Assembly: GCA_910589415.1 (NCBI GenBank)
Contig: OU342630.1
Location: 45,726,012 to 45,790,011 of the forward strand
Length of the DNA stretch: 64,000 nucleotides
Direction: 5' to 3'
Source of the DNA: Malachius bipustulatus
Taxonomy: Eukaryota; Arthropoda; Insecta; Coleoptera; Melyridae
The notes beneath the pieces are model-generated. The model was not told the DNA's origin. It did no database searches and was given only the letters and a program-made list of their open reading frames with translations. The position numbers and the translations under genes were made by a program. Shown here in pieces: positions 1 through 11,200 of this stretch (the first letter of the stretch is position 1; each line of letters opens with the position of its first letter).

Positions 1-301
1 GGCAACGCCGCGTTCACCAGCTGTAAGGAGTACTCGAGCAGGGACCGAGAGGGGGCGGTACGAGGTCAGACGTCTTGCACGATGGAATGTTCGGCGCCGC
101 GGGCTAGGAGCTGAATTCCACAGTGCCCCTCGTCGAGCCTCCGCCGGCCCACGGTTCATTCATTCACAACATCGCCGGACGAAGACCTCCTACCAAGATA
201 CCTACGTCGTCGAGGACTGGGATAAACCAATTAGTACCGTCAGCGCCATCTATTCGCCGCTACGCGTATTCAACTGGGTTTTGCTGAGGAGGCAGTCATG
301 A
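1..301 (+). other. GC-rich patch with Arg-rich open frame, cut by window edge
   Basis: This stretch is much richer in G+C than what follows. A plus-strand frame is open from base 2 to a TGA at 299-301 (99 codons, no start in the window). The product would be strongly arginine-rich in its first half and resembles nothing I recognise. Composition changes abruptly at about 300, where an (AAT)n run begins. Such a run could be the tail of a non-LTR retrotransposon 3' end; equally this could be the end of a host exon or an LTR fragment. The string at 255-275 (cgccatctattcgccgct) is partly repeated at 1365-1382, which favours a repeat. Only the open frame and the composition shift are directly visible. 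Confidence 0.3.
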
Positions 302-934
302 ATAATAATAATTTTATTGTTATTATTAAATTTACAGCTGTAGATCATAATTATTGTTTAAAACAAGTAAAAAAATATAAACACCCTGAAGAGGCCTATT
401 ATACATATACCTAGTCCTAGGCTTAGAGGCTGGTCACATTTTGACAAAGGAGTAGGTTTTCATTGAAAGAGGATAGGTAACATAAACATGATTAGGTTAG
501 GTGCTATATGGGGGCCAAGAGCGATAATCTTTCATTTATTTTGGTAACGTCTAATCTGAACTGGCAGGAAAAATAAACAAAAAGAAAAAAATTTATAAAA
601 TAAATTATGAATAATAATTAATTATAAAACCGAACAGCTGGTGGAGCCCTCGAATTTTTCATTACAAGGATTAATAAATTAAATTTGTTTAATCCGGTTC
701 CCCTGACAAGTTGCAGTATGTCGTGTGTCGCATTTAAGATGTAGCCACCCCCAAATTTGAACTATTTGAAGGTTGCAGATTTGAGTTTTTGCACAGTCCC
801 ACATGTTCATGGGTCCCATTTTTGAGATAATACCTTTATTGCAACTGAAATCTGAAATTTCAACTCAGCCTAACCTGCTACTATACAAATTCTTTCATCC
901 CGTTTCCAAATTCTTCATTACACGTTTATTTTGT
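302..934. other. AT-rich stretch, nothing recognised
   Basis: AT-rich sequence with short homopolymer runs. No coding, RNA or repeat structure could be supported. Confidence 0.5.
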
Positions 935-1038
935 AATTTGATAATTAATAGAGTGCCATGGAAAGTAATTATTTGACACTATAGTGTTAAATGTGTCAAA
1001 TTATTACTTTCCATGGCACACTAAATTATTATCAAATT
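935..1038. repeat. Small palindromic MITE-like hairpin
   Basis: A 104-bp near-perfect inverted repeat. Each arm runs from AATTTGATAAT through GTGCCATGGAAAGTAAT to ATTTGACAC, around a short centre near 985. No internal coding capacity. Family not assigned. Confidence 0.75.
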
Positions 1039-1639
1039 AAAAAATATCTTACAATTTTATGTCAGGCCCGAATAAATGAATTTATTTTTCCCTGAAATGT
1101 AGATAAACCATATTTTATTTATCATTAATTATTTAATTTCCTTTCAAATTATTGTGTTAAATCTATAGAATTGGTCCCAAGTTGACAACACCGTAAAACG
1201 AATTTGTAAATTTTTCACTTACACGCCATCGCCATCTGTAATTTAATAGGCTTACTAAGGTTCTTTTATAACAGCAACTTAGCTGAATTTCAACAAAATT
1301 GATAATAATGATCACCTCGGAAGATATCTAATTTGATGTTGGTGAAGTCTTAGTGCAGCTATTCGCCGCTGTAGCGCTCAGTTTAAAAATCTTAAACGGT
1401 TGTTATATTACTCTTGGGCGCGGGGTAATCAAACCCGCGAACGTGATCCAAACCAAACTTCACTATGTATAAATTATTATAAACGTATCATATAAAGAGC
1501 ATCCGCCAAAACGTTGTCATTACATATTTTGCAATTTTTTTTACATTAAAAAAAAAACCTCCGGAACAAAAAATTCAACTGGCAAGTTTCGAAAGGATTT
1601 CGAAAGGGATGCTTCAATACCTATAATAGGACTGGTGAT
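1039..1639. other. No gene; possible LTR scrap
   Basis: AT-rich. The string gctattcgccgctgtagcgc at 1363-1382 resembles one near 255 and may be a scrap of the same repeat. A GC-rich stem-like string at 1417-1440 looks like a tRNA T-arm, but no other tRNA part is present. Confidence 0.4.
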
Positions 1640-3560
1640 AAAAACTGATCCACAAAATTAACGTTGCACGATCCCCTAACTTTTGTGCTGATCAAATTTG
1701 CATTGCTAAGCACGTCAATTTATGTTCAGAACATTTGCTACTTTCAATCCTTTGTTTATCAGTCCATATTTTTGATAAATTGTAGTAGGTACTTCACCCA
1801 AAGTTTCTATAGGGTGGTAAATAACACAGTGCAAAATTTTCTGATAGTTCAGCACGCTGAATTGAACAAACTATTTTTTTATAGATTTCAATATACAAAT
1901 AGGGTGAAGATGAACTTCATATCTCAAAACTTTTTTTAAATTTTCCGCTTACCTTTATTTAGATCTCAAAGAATCAAGTTTTGGTTCTTGCAGTAATAAA
2001 CTTTTTTACCAGTATAATGATTTCACAACATTTAGGGCTTTTGTTAGCTAAAAATCCAGATTTAACCGAAATATGAGCGCAGTAAATCTGATATTTTTCA
2101 TATTTGGTTCTCGATTATATTTCCTTCTCGATTTTTCTTATCTATAACACGAATCCTAGGTTTTGAACATTACTGGTATAAAGCTACCTCAGCAAGACCA
2201 AAAATTGATTCTTTGAGATTTAAATAAACGAAATAATCGGAAAATTAAAGAAAAAATGTTTGGTGATGTGAGGTTGATATTAACGCTCTTCGTGTTGAGA
2301 ACCAGAAAAAAAATTGTCAAATGAGCTTTTAAACTTTCAGAAATTTTGCATTGTTTTATTTAGCACCCCTATAGAAAATTTGTATACAGTGTGTCTAGTG
2401 TAAGTGGCATTACATGGGGATCTTGGAAACGGCAAGAGATACAGGGTCGGTTAAATTAGAGAAAAGTTGCACAATTTAATGCTTAATGAGAATCTTAATT
2501 TTTTCTTTGAATATTTCCAGTCGTTGCTGAAATATCCTGAAAAAACTGAAAAATCAAAATTTCTTATTTTAGCTATATCTTTTTTATTATTGGGAAATAA
2601 TGAATTATTTTTTGTAGGCTTACATAAGTCATTGAAAGCTATCCATTTGACATTACAAAAATTTTCAAAGCCGACTAGATCTCAGAGTTTTCATAGCCAA
2701 CTTTTGTTTTTCTTATGGCCGCCATATTGGTTTTTTATGTCGTTCGGTATAAAATAAATCAAGGAAACCAAAAATTAATAACATTAAAAAATACAAAAAA
2801 TTCAAAAATGTTATTTTATTTTTCGAAAAAAAAACTTTCCATACCGAATATCATAATTATGAAAAGTAAAAAACCATAAAGCAAATAATATGACTTCATA
2901 TTAATCTAATTGGGTGAATTTTTTTTTGTTTTCTTCGAAAAAAGAATAAAAATTTTTGAAATTTATTTTTTGAAGTTTATTAGTTTTTGTTTTCCTTGAT
3001 TTATTTTATACCGAACGACATAAAAAACCAATATGGCGGCCATAAGAAAAACAAAAGTTGGCATAGAAAACTCTGAGATCTAGTCGGCTTTGAAAATTTT
3101 TGTAATGTCAAATGTATGTATGTAATGCTTTTGACGACTTATGTAAGCGTATAAAAAATAATTCATTATTTCCCAATAATAAAAAAGATATTGCTAAAAT
3201 AAGAAATTGTGATTTTTCAGTTTTTTCAGGATATTTCAGCAACGACTGGAAATATTCAAAGAAAAAATTAAGATTCTCATTAAGCATTAAATAGTGCAAC
3301 TTTTCTCTAATTTAACCGACCCTATATATCTTCCCGTTTCCAAGATCCCCATGTAATGCTATTTACACTGGACACACTGTATAAAGTGCAAACCTTTTTC
3401 AAAAACACGAAGTGATAAACAAACGATTGACCTTAAATGATACAAACAAATAACGCTATAGCAGAAATTTAATTGCTACAAGAAATTCACATTTTATCAG
3501 CACCAAAGTTAGGGCAAATTAGGTTGTGTACCTAACGTTTATTATGTTAATTAACCAGAA
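1640..3560. repeat. Diverged fold-back element, interrupted by another palindrome
   Basis: The left part (1640-2382) and right part (3384-3560) match, with divergence, the arms of the 1655-bp palindrome at 19146-20800: the same order of strings around ctaactttggcactgat, tttatcagtcc and the reverse complements at the other end. The right arm is split by the complete 1001-bp palindrome at 2383-3383. The 91-codon open frame at 1664-1939 is simply one arm and not a gene. Boundaries are approximate because the arms have decayed. Confidence 0.65.
2383..3383. repeat. 1001-bp palindromic element nested in an older fold-back element
   Basis: The two ends are reverse complements (TATACAGTGTGTC...GACACACTGTATA), and similarity continues inward through shared strings such as cagggtcggttaaattagag and gccgccatattgg. 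The loop is centred near 2880. Open frames at 2467-2757 and 3108-3299 (minus) are mirror images and not genes. It sits in the right arm of the older element spanning 1640-3560. Related, more diverged copies lie at 61647-61892 and at 61893-64000. Confidence 0.8.
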
Positions 3561-3951
3561 AAGTAAAAAATAAATTTTTCTAAGTACATAATCAAGTTGC
3601 ATTGAAAAAAAATTATGAAAATTATTCACATTATTCGCAAAGATAAAATTATGTATCGAACTCATTGCATACAGGTGTCCTGTATGTAGTACCTTTTTTA
3701 AAAATCAATGACCAGAGTATTGGAAAAATTAGTTTTCAGCTCTGTAAAATGACACCCGTTAAAACTTTGACCCAACGAGTATAGTGGTAAAACTTCCCTG
3801 ACGATGTCAAACATTAACTCTGATATGACTTAATGGCTCTTTATGACCTCTATAAAATATTAAAATTTCATCGAATTATACAAGGTGGTCCATCACTTAC
3901 GTCCACCCCCGAAATAGAGGTTAATTTTAAAAATAAAAAATTGAAACTTTG
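3561..3951. other. No gene; short repeat scraps
   Basis: AT-rich. It includes a small inverted string (acaggtgtcctgt, 3672-3684) and strings seen again near 29100-29220 (ggtggtccat / atggaccacc), so it is probably old repeat debris. It is the left flank of the LTR retrotransposon target site. Confidence 0.4.
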
Positions 3952-3955
3952 AGGA
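3952..3955. repeat. 4-bp target site duplication (AGGA), left
   Basis: AGGA directly precedes the first LTR and is repeated at 15245-15248 directly after the second. A 4-bp duplication is usual for Ty3/gypsy integrases. Confidence 0.85.
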
Positions 3956-5559
3956 TGCTGCGGTCGGGCTAATTTGATTAGGCTCTGGGCCAATTAAAAT
4001 GATTCTTGGCCAATTAAAATTCGATCGTTGTTGAAATAATTGCCGACTTACCTTCGTTGGGCCGAAGTATTAATTGATGCACTAAAATCTCATTCAGATT
4101 TCATGCGACTGTAGTAGCATCAGCAGCATAAAGCGGTACGGTTTAATTACCCCTAAGATATAAGGTACTGGGATGCCAGATGACCTTTTAATTTTGAATA
4201 ATAGATCTAAAGTAACCTGAACTATAAAGGCATCAAAATTCACTCAGGTTATGAGATGTTAATAATTTCCAACTACTGTAGTATCTACCTACTGAATAAT
4301 AAAGTTGATCTTTTAATGAAAAGTATATTTATGAATTCTGTTTACAAAATAACTTATTGAAATTCTATGGTTATGAAATTACTAATTAATTGATCATGAA
4401 GTTAATTGCAAAATATCTCATTTAACAGTTTAACTGGTAGAGAAAATAGATATCTATCTTTCCTTCACATAATAATTGACAAGTTCATTTCAAGTATTAC
4501 TTGAATAATAATGGTAATGATTGTATATCAGGTATTTCAAAGTTATTATTAATATAAGTTTTAATTAATAAAACATCAATCTCTCGACAAGATAAGGCAA
4601 TAGAACGACACAAAAATCCTAACAAATTTCTCTGATATCACTCTGAGCAATAAAAGGTTATGTCACACTTTGCTTACTGATACGACATTTGCCTTCCTTG
4701 GAATGTCGTGCCGAGACTGGAGAGCGGGGCCCTGGACGAAATCTCAGGATAAGAGACCGTGGTCTCCCTCTGGGGTGGCAGAAAGACTGGTGGATGGAGT
4801 CGTGTCCCGTGGGAACACGTGCCTGACACTGGTAGCGTGGTCGTCCTTCGAGGTTAGATGAAACTCGAAAATATGGGGCTCCGAATGTTGAGATCCAGTA
4901 TTTAGGGGCAGGTAGCAGCAAAACCTTCAGATAATGTAGGAGATTCCTTCCATAAAAGCAGATATTCGGACGTAGAAAGTATGAAAACCAATATGGCGTC
5001 TGCGAAGACAGGTGGGGTTCAACTCCGTAGATAGGTTTTCCGACGAAATAAGATAGTGCCCCGATTGATAGGGTAGGTAGAAAAGAACTATAACAATATA
5101 TAAACTCTATTAGAGAAAGTTTCAGATAGTTTGAACAATTTACTTACCCGATATAATAATCGGTCCTTAGATAAAGAGAAAAGGTAGGGGTGCGACTGGT
5201 CGCTTCAAGCACCAAGAATGGAAGATGGCCGAGCCTGTTCCAGACTCGCGAAAAGGACCAATCCTTTTGCGCAACTCAAAAGGGTGTTAGTTCATCTTCC
5301 GAAACTACATCACAGCGACATCTGTGTTTCTAGTTAATCGAAAAGGAAGATTGTAGGAGAAAGAAGTTACAGATTGTACTACAAGGTAGGGATCTTGAAC
5401 TTGCCTAGTTTAGTTAGTTTTACCACTCGGCAACAGGTGGCGATGTTAGTTCAAAATTCATATTTTCGGAACCTTAATAGCAAGGATTTAGACAATGATA
5501 TCTTATTTAATAATATTAAATGGAGCTAATTAAAGAATAAAACCTTTAACGACGTTACA
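3956..5559 (-). repeat. 3' LTR (1604 bp)
   Basis: Same length as 13641-15244 and almost identical by eye. On the minus strand it begins TGTAACGTCG and ends ACCGCAGCA, the usual TG...CA. Open frames in the 4650-4920 region recur identically in the other LTR and look incidental. Confidence 0.95.
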
Positions 5560-5570
5560 CACCTCTCTTT
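5560..5570 (-). other. Polypurine tract
   Basis: On the minus strand AAAGAGAGGTG abuts the TG start of the 3' LTR, where a Ty3/gypsy element primes plus-strand DNA synthesis. Position and purine content support the call. Confidence 0.75.
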
Positions 5571-8211
5571 ACCGGGGTAAGGAAAGGATTAAAGATAAAC
5601 CAACTGGAAAAAGCACAGGCGTGTTTCAAGTTGTTACTATACCCGAAGAAGGGTATGTTTGCGGGACAACTAGGTGACGATAAGCTTAGAGAATATGATT
5701 CAGAAATCACGTTCATAAATAACATGAACCTTTCGAGGAAATAAGATAACAACTCTGAACGAACAAATTGTCAACGACATCATTGATCTGTTTCATTGAA
5801 TGAATAAAATTTCTCTTATATATGCTTACTAAGGTAACATGCAACTTTCAAAGGGAATAGCGTTAGGTTTACTAAAATTACATGCAACTTAAATATTAAG
5901 CACTAGGTAATAATTATTCATAAGGTATAAAAATAAAATATTCATGCTTCATTGCAAAGGTAACAAAAATAAAAGATATGCTAGTAACGGTAGTAACGAT
6001 AATTAAGATAACTTTCTTAAACGGTAATTGTTCTCGCCGAACAATGTCGATAAACAAAGGAATAATTTCTAGATAACTAGATATGAAGATACGATAAGAT
6101 ATGGTTAGATAATATAAGATAAGATAGGTACGATAAGATAAGATAATATTAGATCTCCTGAGGTGGGCACGGTTTCCTCCTTTGCCGTTAGATGGTGTTT
6201 CCTTGACCAATGACAACCCTGCATTCTGATTTGGAGCATGCACCGCCACTGAAACAGTGGGGCGCGGAAAAATCTAGAATGAGACTGTCGCGGTCAAGTA
6301 GCAGGTCTAACAAAGGAAAAGTGAAACACGATCCTCAAGGGGGTTGATGCTGTCCAAACTTGGGCATCAAAACATCTATGTACAGGGAAAGATAAATTTT
6401 TTTTGGAGTCCACAAGGGTAATCCATGAGTAAGATTTTACATCTTTGAACCAGTCAAAATTTGACTATGTCATCGTCTATGCGACTCCATCATAAATGGT
6501 TAAGAGAAAGGAAATTTGCAGATAATCACTGCGTAGCTTATCAAATAGCGTAATTGCAATAATCACTTCGATAAATCATCCAATAATCGCACAGATAAAC
6601 ATTCGATAATCGCACAGAGAAAACATCAATAATCGCCTGGATTATTAGATAAACATTGAGGTAACGGTAAGATAATTTATCTCACTCGGTAAGATAAGAA
6701 AAATGGAATAACCATTTTCATCGCTAAGGTAGGGGACATTCGATATCCGTGTTCAAATTCATTTATGTTAACACCGAATATCTAAATTCATCTTTGTAAA
6801 TTCGTAGCTCGAATTCACATAGATTTTTATTTTCCATTTTGGAAAATATTCGCAGAGAAGATAAGTATTAGCTACCATTCTATTATGGTACTAACAGGTA
6901 CAGATAAGGTAAGATAAGGTAATTCCTTTTCTTTGAAAAGAAATTTAAGATGAGAAAGGCACGAAGCTTTGACTAAAGCTTACGCCTGTCATTTTTATCA
7001 AGAAGAAAATTTGCTAATTCAATTTTCGTTTTCTTGAAAGATAGGTAAGACAAGGTAGAGATATTCTGTTGTCTTCCGTTGAGACAACAGAGGGATTTTT
7101 CACTTTAGCCATGCACGGCGGAAAATCTTAAAGCACCCAATCTTGGAAAGATGGTAGATAAGATAAAGGAATCTGCTGTCATCTGATTGGACAAGCAGAG
7201 CAGTTTTCACTTTAGCACGTAGCAGGGCGGAAACTGTCGGGAAAGCACCCGTTTTTGAAAGAGATGGTAAGATAAGATAAAAGAGATCTGCTGTCGTCTG
7301 ATTTGACAAGCAGAGCAGTTTTCACTTTAGCACATAGCAGGGCGGAAACTGTCGGGAAAGCACCCGTTTTTGAAAGAGATGGTAAGATAAGATAAAAGAG
7401 ATCTGCTGTCGTCTGATTTGACAAGCAGAGCAGTTTTCACTTTAGCACATAGCAGGGCGGAAACTGTCGGGAAAGCACCCGTACTTAGAAAGATGGTGGG
7501 TAAGATAAAGATAACCTGTTGTCTTTTGTTTGGACAAACAGGGCAGTTTTCACTTTAGCACGTAGCAGGGCGGAAACTGTCGGGAAAGCACCCGTCTTTA
7601 AAGAGATGGTAGGTAAGATAAAAAGGTATCTGCTGTCGTCTGATTGGACAAGCAGAGCAGTTTTCACTTTAGCACGTAGCAGGGCGGAAACTGTCGGGAA
7701 AGCACCCGTCTAAAACTAGACGGTAGATAAGATAAAGGTAAAAGATAAGATAAGGTAGATACAACGGCAAGATAGCATTTTCTTTAGTTCATTGAACATA
7801 AGAAAATTTAAAAGATAACATTAGACCTGTAAACGTGGTCAGACAAGATAGGCGAATAGTTACTTTTCAAGGTAATGATTTCAGATAACCAGAAAGATAT
7901 GGCTTCTCAAAATTTGAGCGATAAAATAAAATGAGAGCCTGAGGATAGCAGATACCGATCCCAAAATTAGCAACATTCACACTTAGCGCTACTTTCACAC
8001 TACTAGTTTCGAGATCCTTGAGAAACGCTTTGAAAGATACGGTATTCATTCTGCATACATTCTTCATTCATTCTAAGATACAACTAGAAACGGAGCTTTC
8101 TCAATTCTCGTATTGCTAGGCCTCATTTTCTAAACGGATTTTTGTCAATTACAAAAAGAGAGATAAAGATAGGTAGGGGAAACAAAGTTAAAGAGAAGAT
8201 ATTACAAGGAA
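5571..8211 (-). other. Long non-coding 3' region of the LTR element, GATA-rich
   Basis: 2.6 kb between the pol stop and the polypurine tract. It is unusually rich in plus-strand GATAAG/GATAAGATAA strings (for example around 6092-6150, 6660-6700, 6900-6920 and 7720-7760) and contains the ~114-bp tandem array. The longest minus-strand frame (5914-6249, 111 codons) is largely translated GATA-type repeats and is not credible as an env gene. Function unknown; it may be regulatory sequence carried by the element. Confidence 0.6.
7060..7745. repeat. Six ~114-bp tandem repeats with GATAAGATAA blocks
   Basis: The shared string cactttag occurs at 7101, 7208, 7323, 7438, 7551 and 7665, spacings 107, 115, 115, 113 and 114. 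Each unit carries tgacaag/cagagcagttttcac, then agcagggcggaaactgtcgg, then a gataagata block. Copies 3 and 4 are almost identical; the first is most diverged. Short overlapping open frames here on both strands are repeat artefacts. Confidence 0.9.
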
Positions 8212-11200
8212 CTATTCGTCACTTTTCGGCGGGTCTTCGCCTCGATAAACCTTCAAATCTTTAGAATGCCAGCGACCTAGGGGATTGCCTTCTTGGTCTT
8301 GTAATTCGTACACTAATTTAGACACTACTTTAGATATCCGGCATAGTACGAATTTTGGGGCCAATTTAGCAGCAAAATTCTTTGCGGCATTCGAAAGTGG
8401 GTAGGTATGTTTCCAGACGAGGTCACCCTCGGTGAAAACATCGGGGCGCTTGCGTAAGTCGTAATGTTTCTTACTTACTTCGTAAGCTTTCTTAAGTCTA
8501 TCGCGTATATCACTGAAGATAGGAGGTAATTTAGATATGTCTTGTTCTCGATGAACATAAGACAGATCATCAGGTAATTCTAGATAATTATCTGAGACTG
8601 GACCGTAAAAGGTTCCGTCTATAGGGACATTTCTAGCGAAAAGTAGGAAAGCTGGAGCGTGTTTAGTAACTTCGCTCACCGATAAGTTAATTGCTTGTGC
8701 AATTTTATAAACATTTTTATCCCAATCTTTATGATTGTCACGGATGTAAGATGAGATGGCTGTAAGGATGGTACGATTCGTTCTCTCGGTCGGATTCACC
8801 TGAGATAAATGCCTGGCGCTATACCACAAGTTAACTTCGTAGTTTTTCAGCAAATTAGTGAATAGACTGCTTTTAAAAATTTGAGCGTTGTCGCAAAGCA
8901 GAATCTGGGGCACACCGAAAATTAAGAACACTTGGTTCTCAAGAAATTTTGTAACGGCAGCTGCTGTAGCATTAGGCATTGGTTTAACCAAAACGAACTT
9001 TGAAAACCAATCGGTGACGACTAAAAGTTGGGTGTTTCTAGCCTTAGATCGAGGGAAAGGTCCCATGAAGTCAATAGAGAGAAATTGGAAGGGAAAATTG
9101 ATTTTCTTATAATTACCCATGAGTCCTACGCGAGCAGTGTTTGGGGCTTTGTGTGCACCACAAACCTGGCAGTTTCTCACGTACTTTTTGACTGAGATAA
9201 TCATTTTGGGCCAATAATAAACTTCAGATATTCTTGCCAAAGTTTTACTTACTCCAAAATGTGCAGAAGTTGGAGGGTCATGAAATTGAGCAATTATTTC
9301 CTCCCGATTAGGAGTAGGGACAACAATTTTCCAATCAGATAGGTTAGACATGACTTCCACTCGAGGCTTAACATGTTTATAAAGAATATTGTCTTTGATG
9401 GTAAAGTCAGGGTATTTCTCAGGAAACTCGGTAACTTTGGAGACCATGTCTTTATACCAATCATCAGGTACAAAGTTTTGGAGAGAGATAGAAGAAATAG
9501 AGCGGGAAAGATAGTCTGCAGGGACATTGCAAGTGCCTTTTCGATGTTTAATGTCGAAATCAAACTGGCTGAGGCGTAAACACCATCTAGCTACACGACC
9601 CATAGGATCTTTTAACGTGCGAAGCCAGAGAAGAGAGGCATGATCGGTGTAAACTGTAAAATTTGCACCTTCGACATAAGGGCGAAAATATTCTATACCA
9701 AAGAGGACACCTAAACATTCTCTTTCGGTAACGGTATATTTCTTCTCGGCTTTCGAGAGCATTCGACTAGCAAAAGCAATGGGGTGTTCAAAATCTCCCT
9801 CAAGTTGAAAAAGCACCGCACCTAACCCGAAATCACTTGCATCCGTCTGTATGCAAAAGGGCTTCGAGAAATCTGGGCTAGCTAGAACGGGAGCTGTAGT
9901 TAGTCGTTCTTTGAGAAGTTTGAAAGCTTGATCAGCTTCTGAGTTCCAAGTTATTGACTGTCCCTTTTTTCGGTTATGCAGCAGAGCTGAGATAGGAGCA
10001 CTGATTGTAGAAAAATCCTTTATGAAACGCCTATAATATTGTAAGATACCTAGGACGTGTCTTACTCCAGTGGTGTTATGAGGAACAGGGGACTCAATAA
10101 TCGATTTAACTTTCTCTTCACTGACTCGCAATCCGTTTCTATCGATAATAAAACCCAAAAAGGAGAGAGAATCTCGACAGAAGTGACATTTGTCGAAGTT
10201 GACAGTAAGATTAGCGTCTTTTAAACGCTCGTATACTTCCCTTAAAATTTCCAGGTGTTTCTCGAAACTATTGGTAGCGATAATTATATCGTCAAGATAG
10301 ACGAAAACAAATGGCTCCAAAGCTGGACCTAAAATTGTGTCCATAAGTCGTTGCTGGGTTTGAGCACTATTTCTCAGTCCGAAAGGCATTCGTCGGAATT
10401 GGAATAAACCTCTCCCGGGAACTACAAAAGCGGTCTTTGGGCGGGATTCTTCGTCCAAAGGAACTTGAAAGAAAGCCTGCTTTAAATCGATGGAGGTAAG
10501 ATAATTAGCGTCTTTGAGCTTGCTCAAGATAGTATCGATTCTAGGCAGGGGATATGAGTCATGTGTGGTGATCTCGTTTAGTTTTCGACCATCAAAACAC
10601 ATACGGTATGTTTTGTCTTTCTTGCGGACCAAAAGAACAGGGGACACCCAAGGAGAATTACTTTTTTCGACAATTTCTAACTTAAGTAATTTATCTACCT
10701 CTTCATTCAGATATTGTTGAAGGGTTGGAGATAATGGATATTGTCTCTGTCTAAAAGGCTTAGCGTCTTTTGTTTCTATGGAATGGCATAGCACATTGGT
10801 TTCAGGGAGTATATCAACACGGGCCAAACTTTTGAATTTGTCTATCGTCGATTCAAGTCTAGATAAGTCGGTAGGAGGTAAACAAGAGATATCCTGAATC
10901 TTATTGATAGCGCAAACCGTAAGTTCATTAGGTAAGATAGGAGATAATGAAGACGAAGGATCACCGGGATGAACTTCGAAAGATTCATTTACGAAATTAA
11001 TCATCATGTTGAAAATACGAGCTACGTCTATTCCCAAGATAATTTGTGGTGATATGGAAGATACCACATGGAATTGGACTTTCTTTGTGACGTCATCTAT
11101 GGTCAGGTCAAGTTCAATTATGTCGATAACAGATAGAGGGGAACCGTCAGCATTTTTCAGAGAACACAACAAATCCGAATTTTTGGAAGGGATGGGTAGT

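Noticed and set aside
1410..1445. T-arm-like string gcggggtaatcaaacccgc as part of a tRNA gene
   Set aside because: Only one arm; no anticodon or acceptor stem can be drawn around it.
4658..4921. ORFs in the LTR on both strands
   Set aside because: Present identically in both LTRs because the LTRs are repeats; overlapping on both strands and unlike any known protein.
5914..6249. 111-codon minus-strand ORF downstream of pol as a possible env
   Set aside because: Mostly translated GATA-type repeats, no signal peptide, no cleavage site and far too short for an envelope protein.
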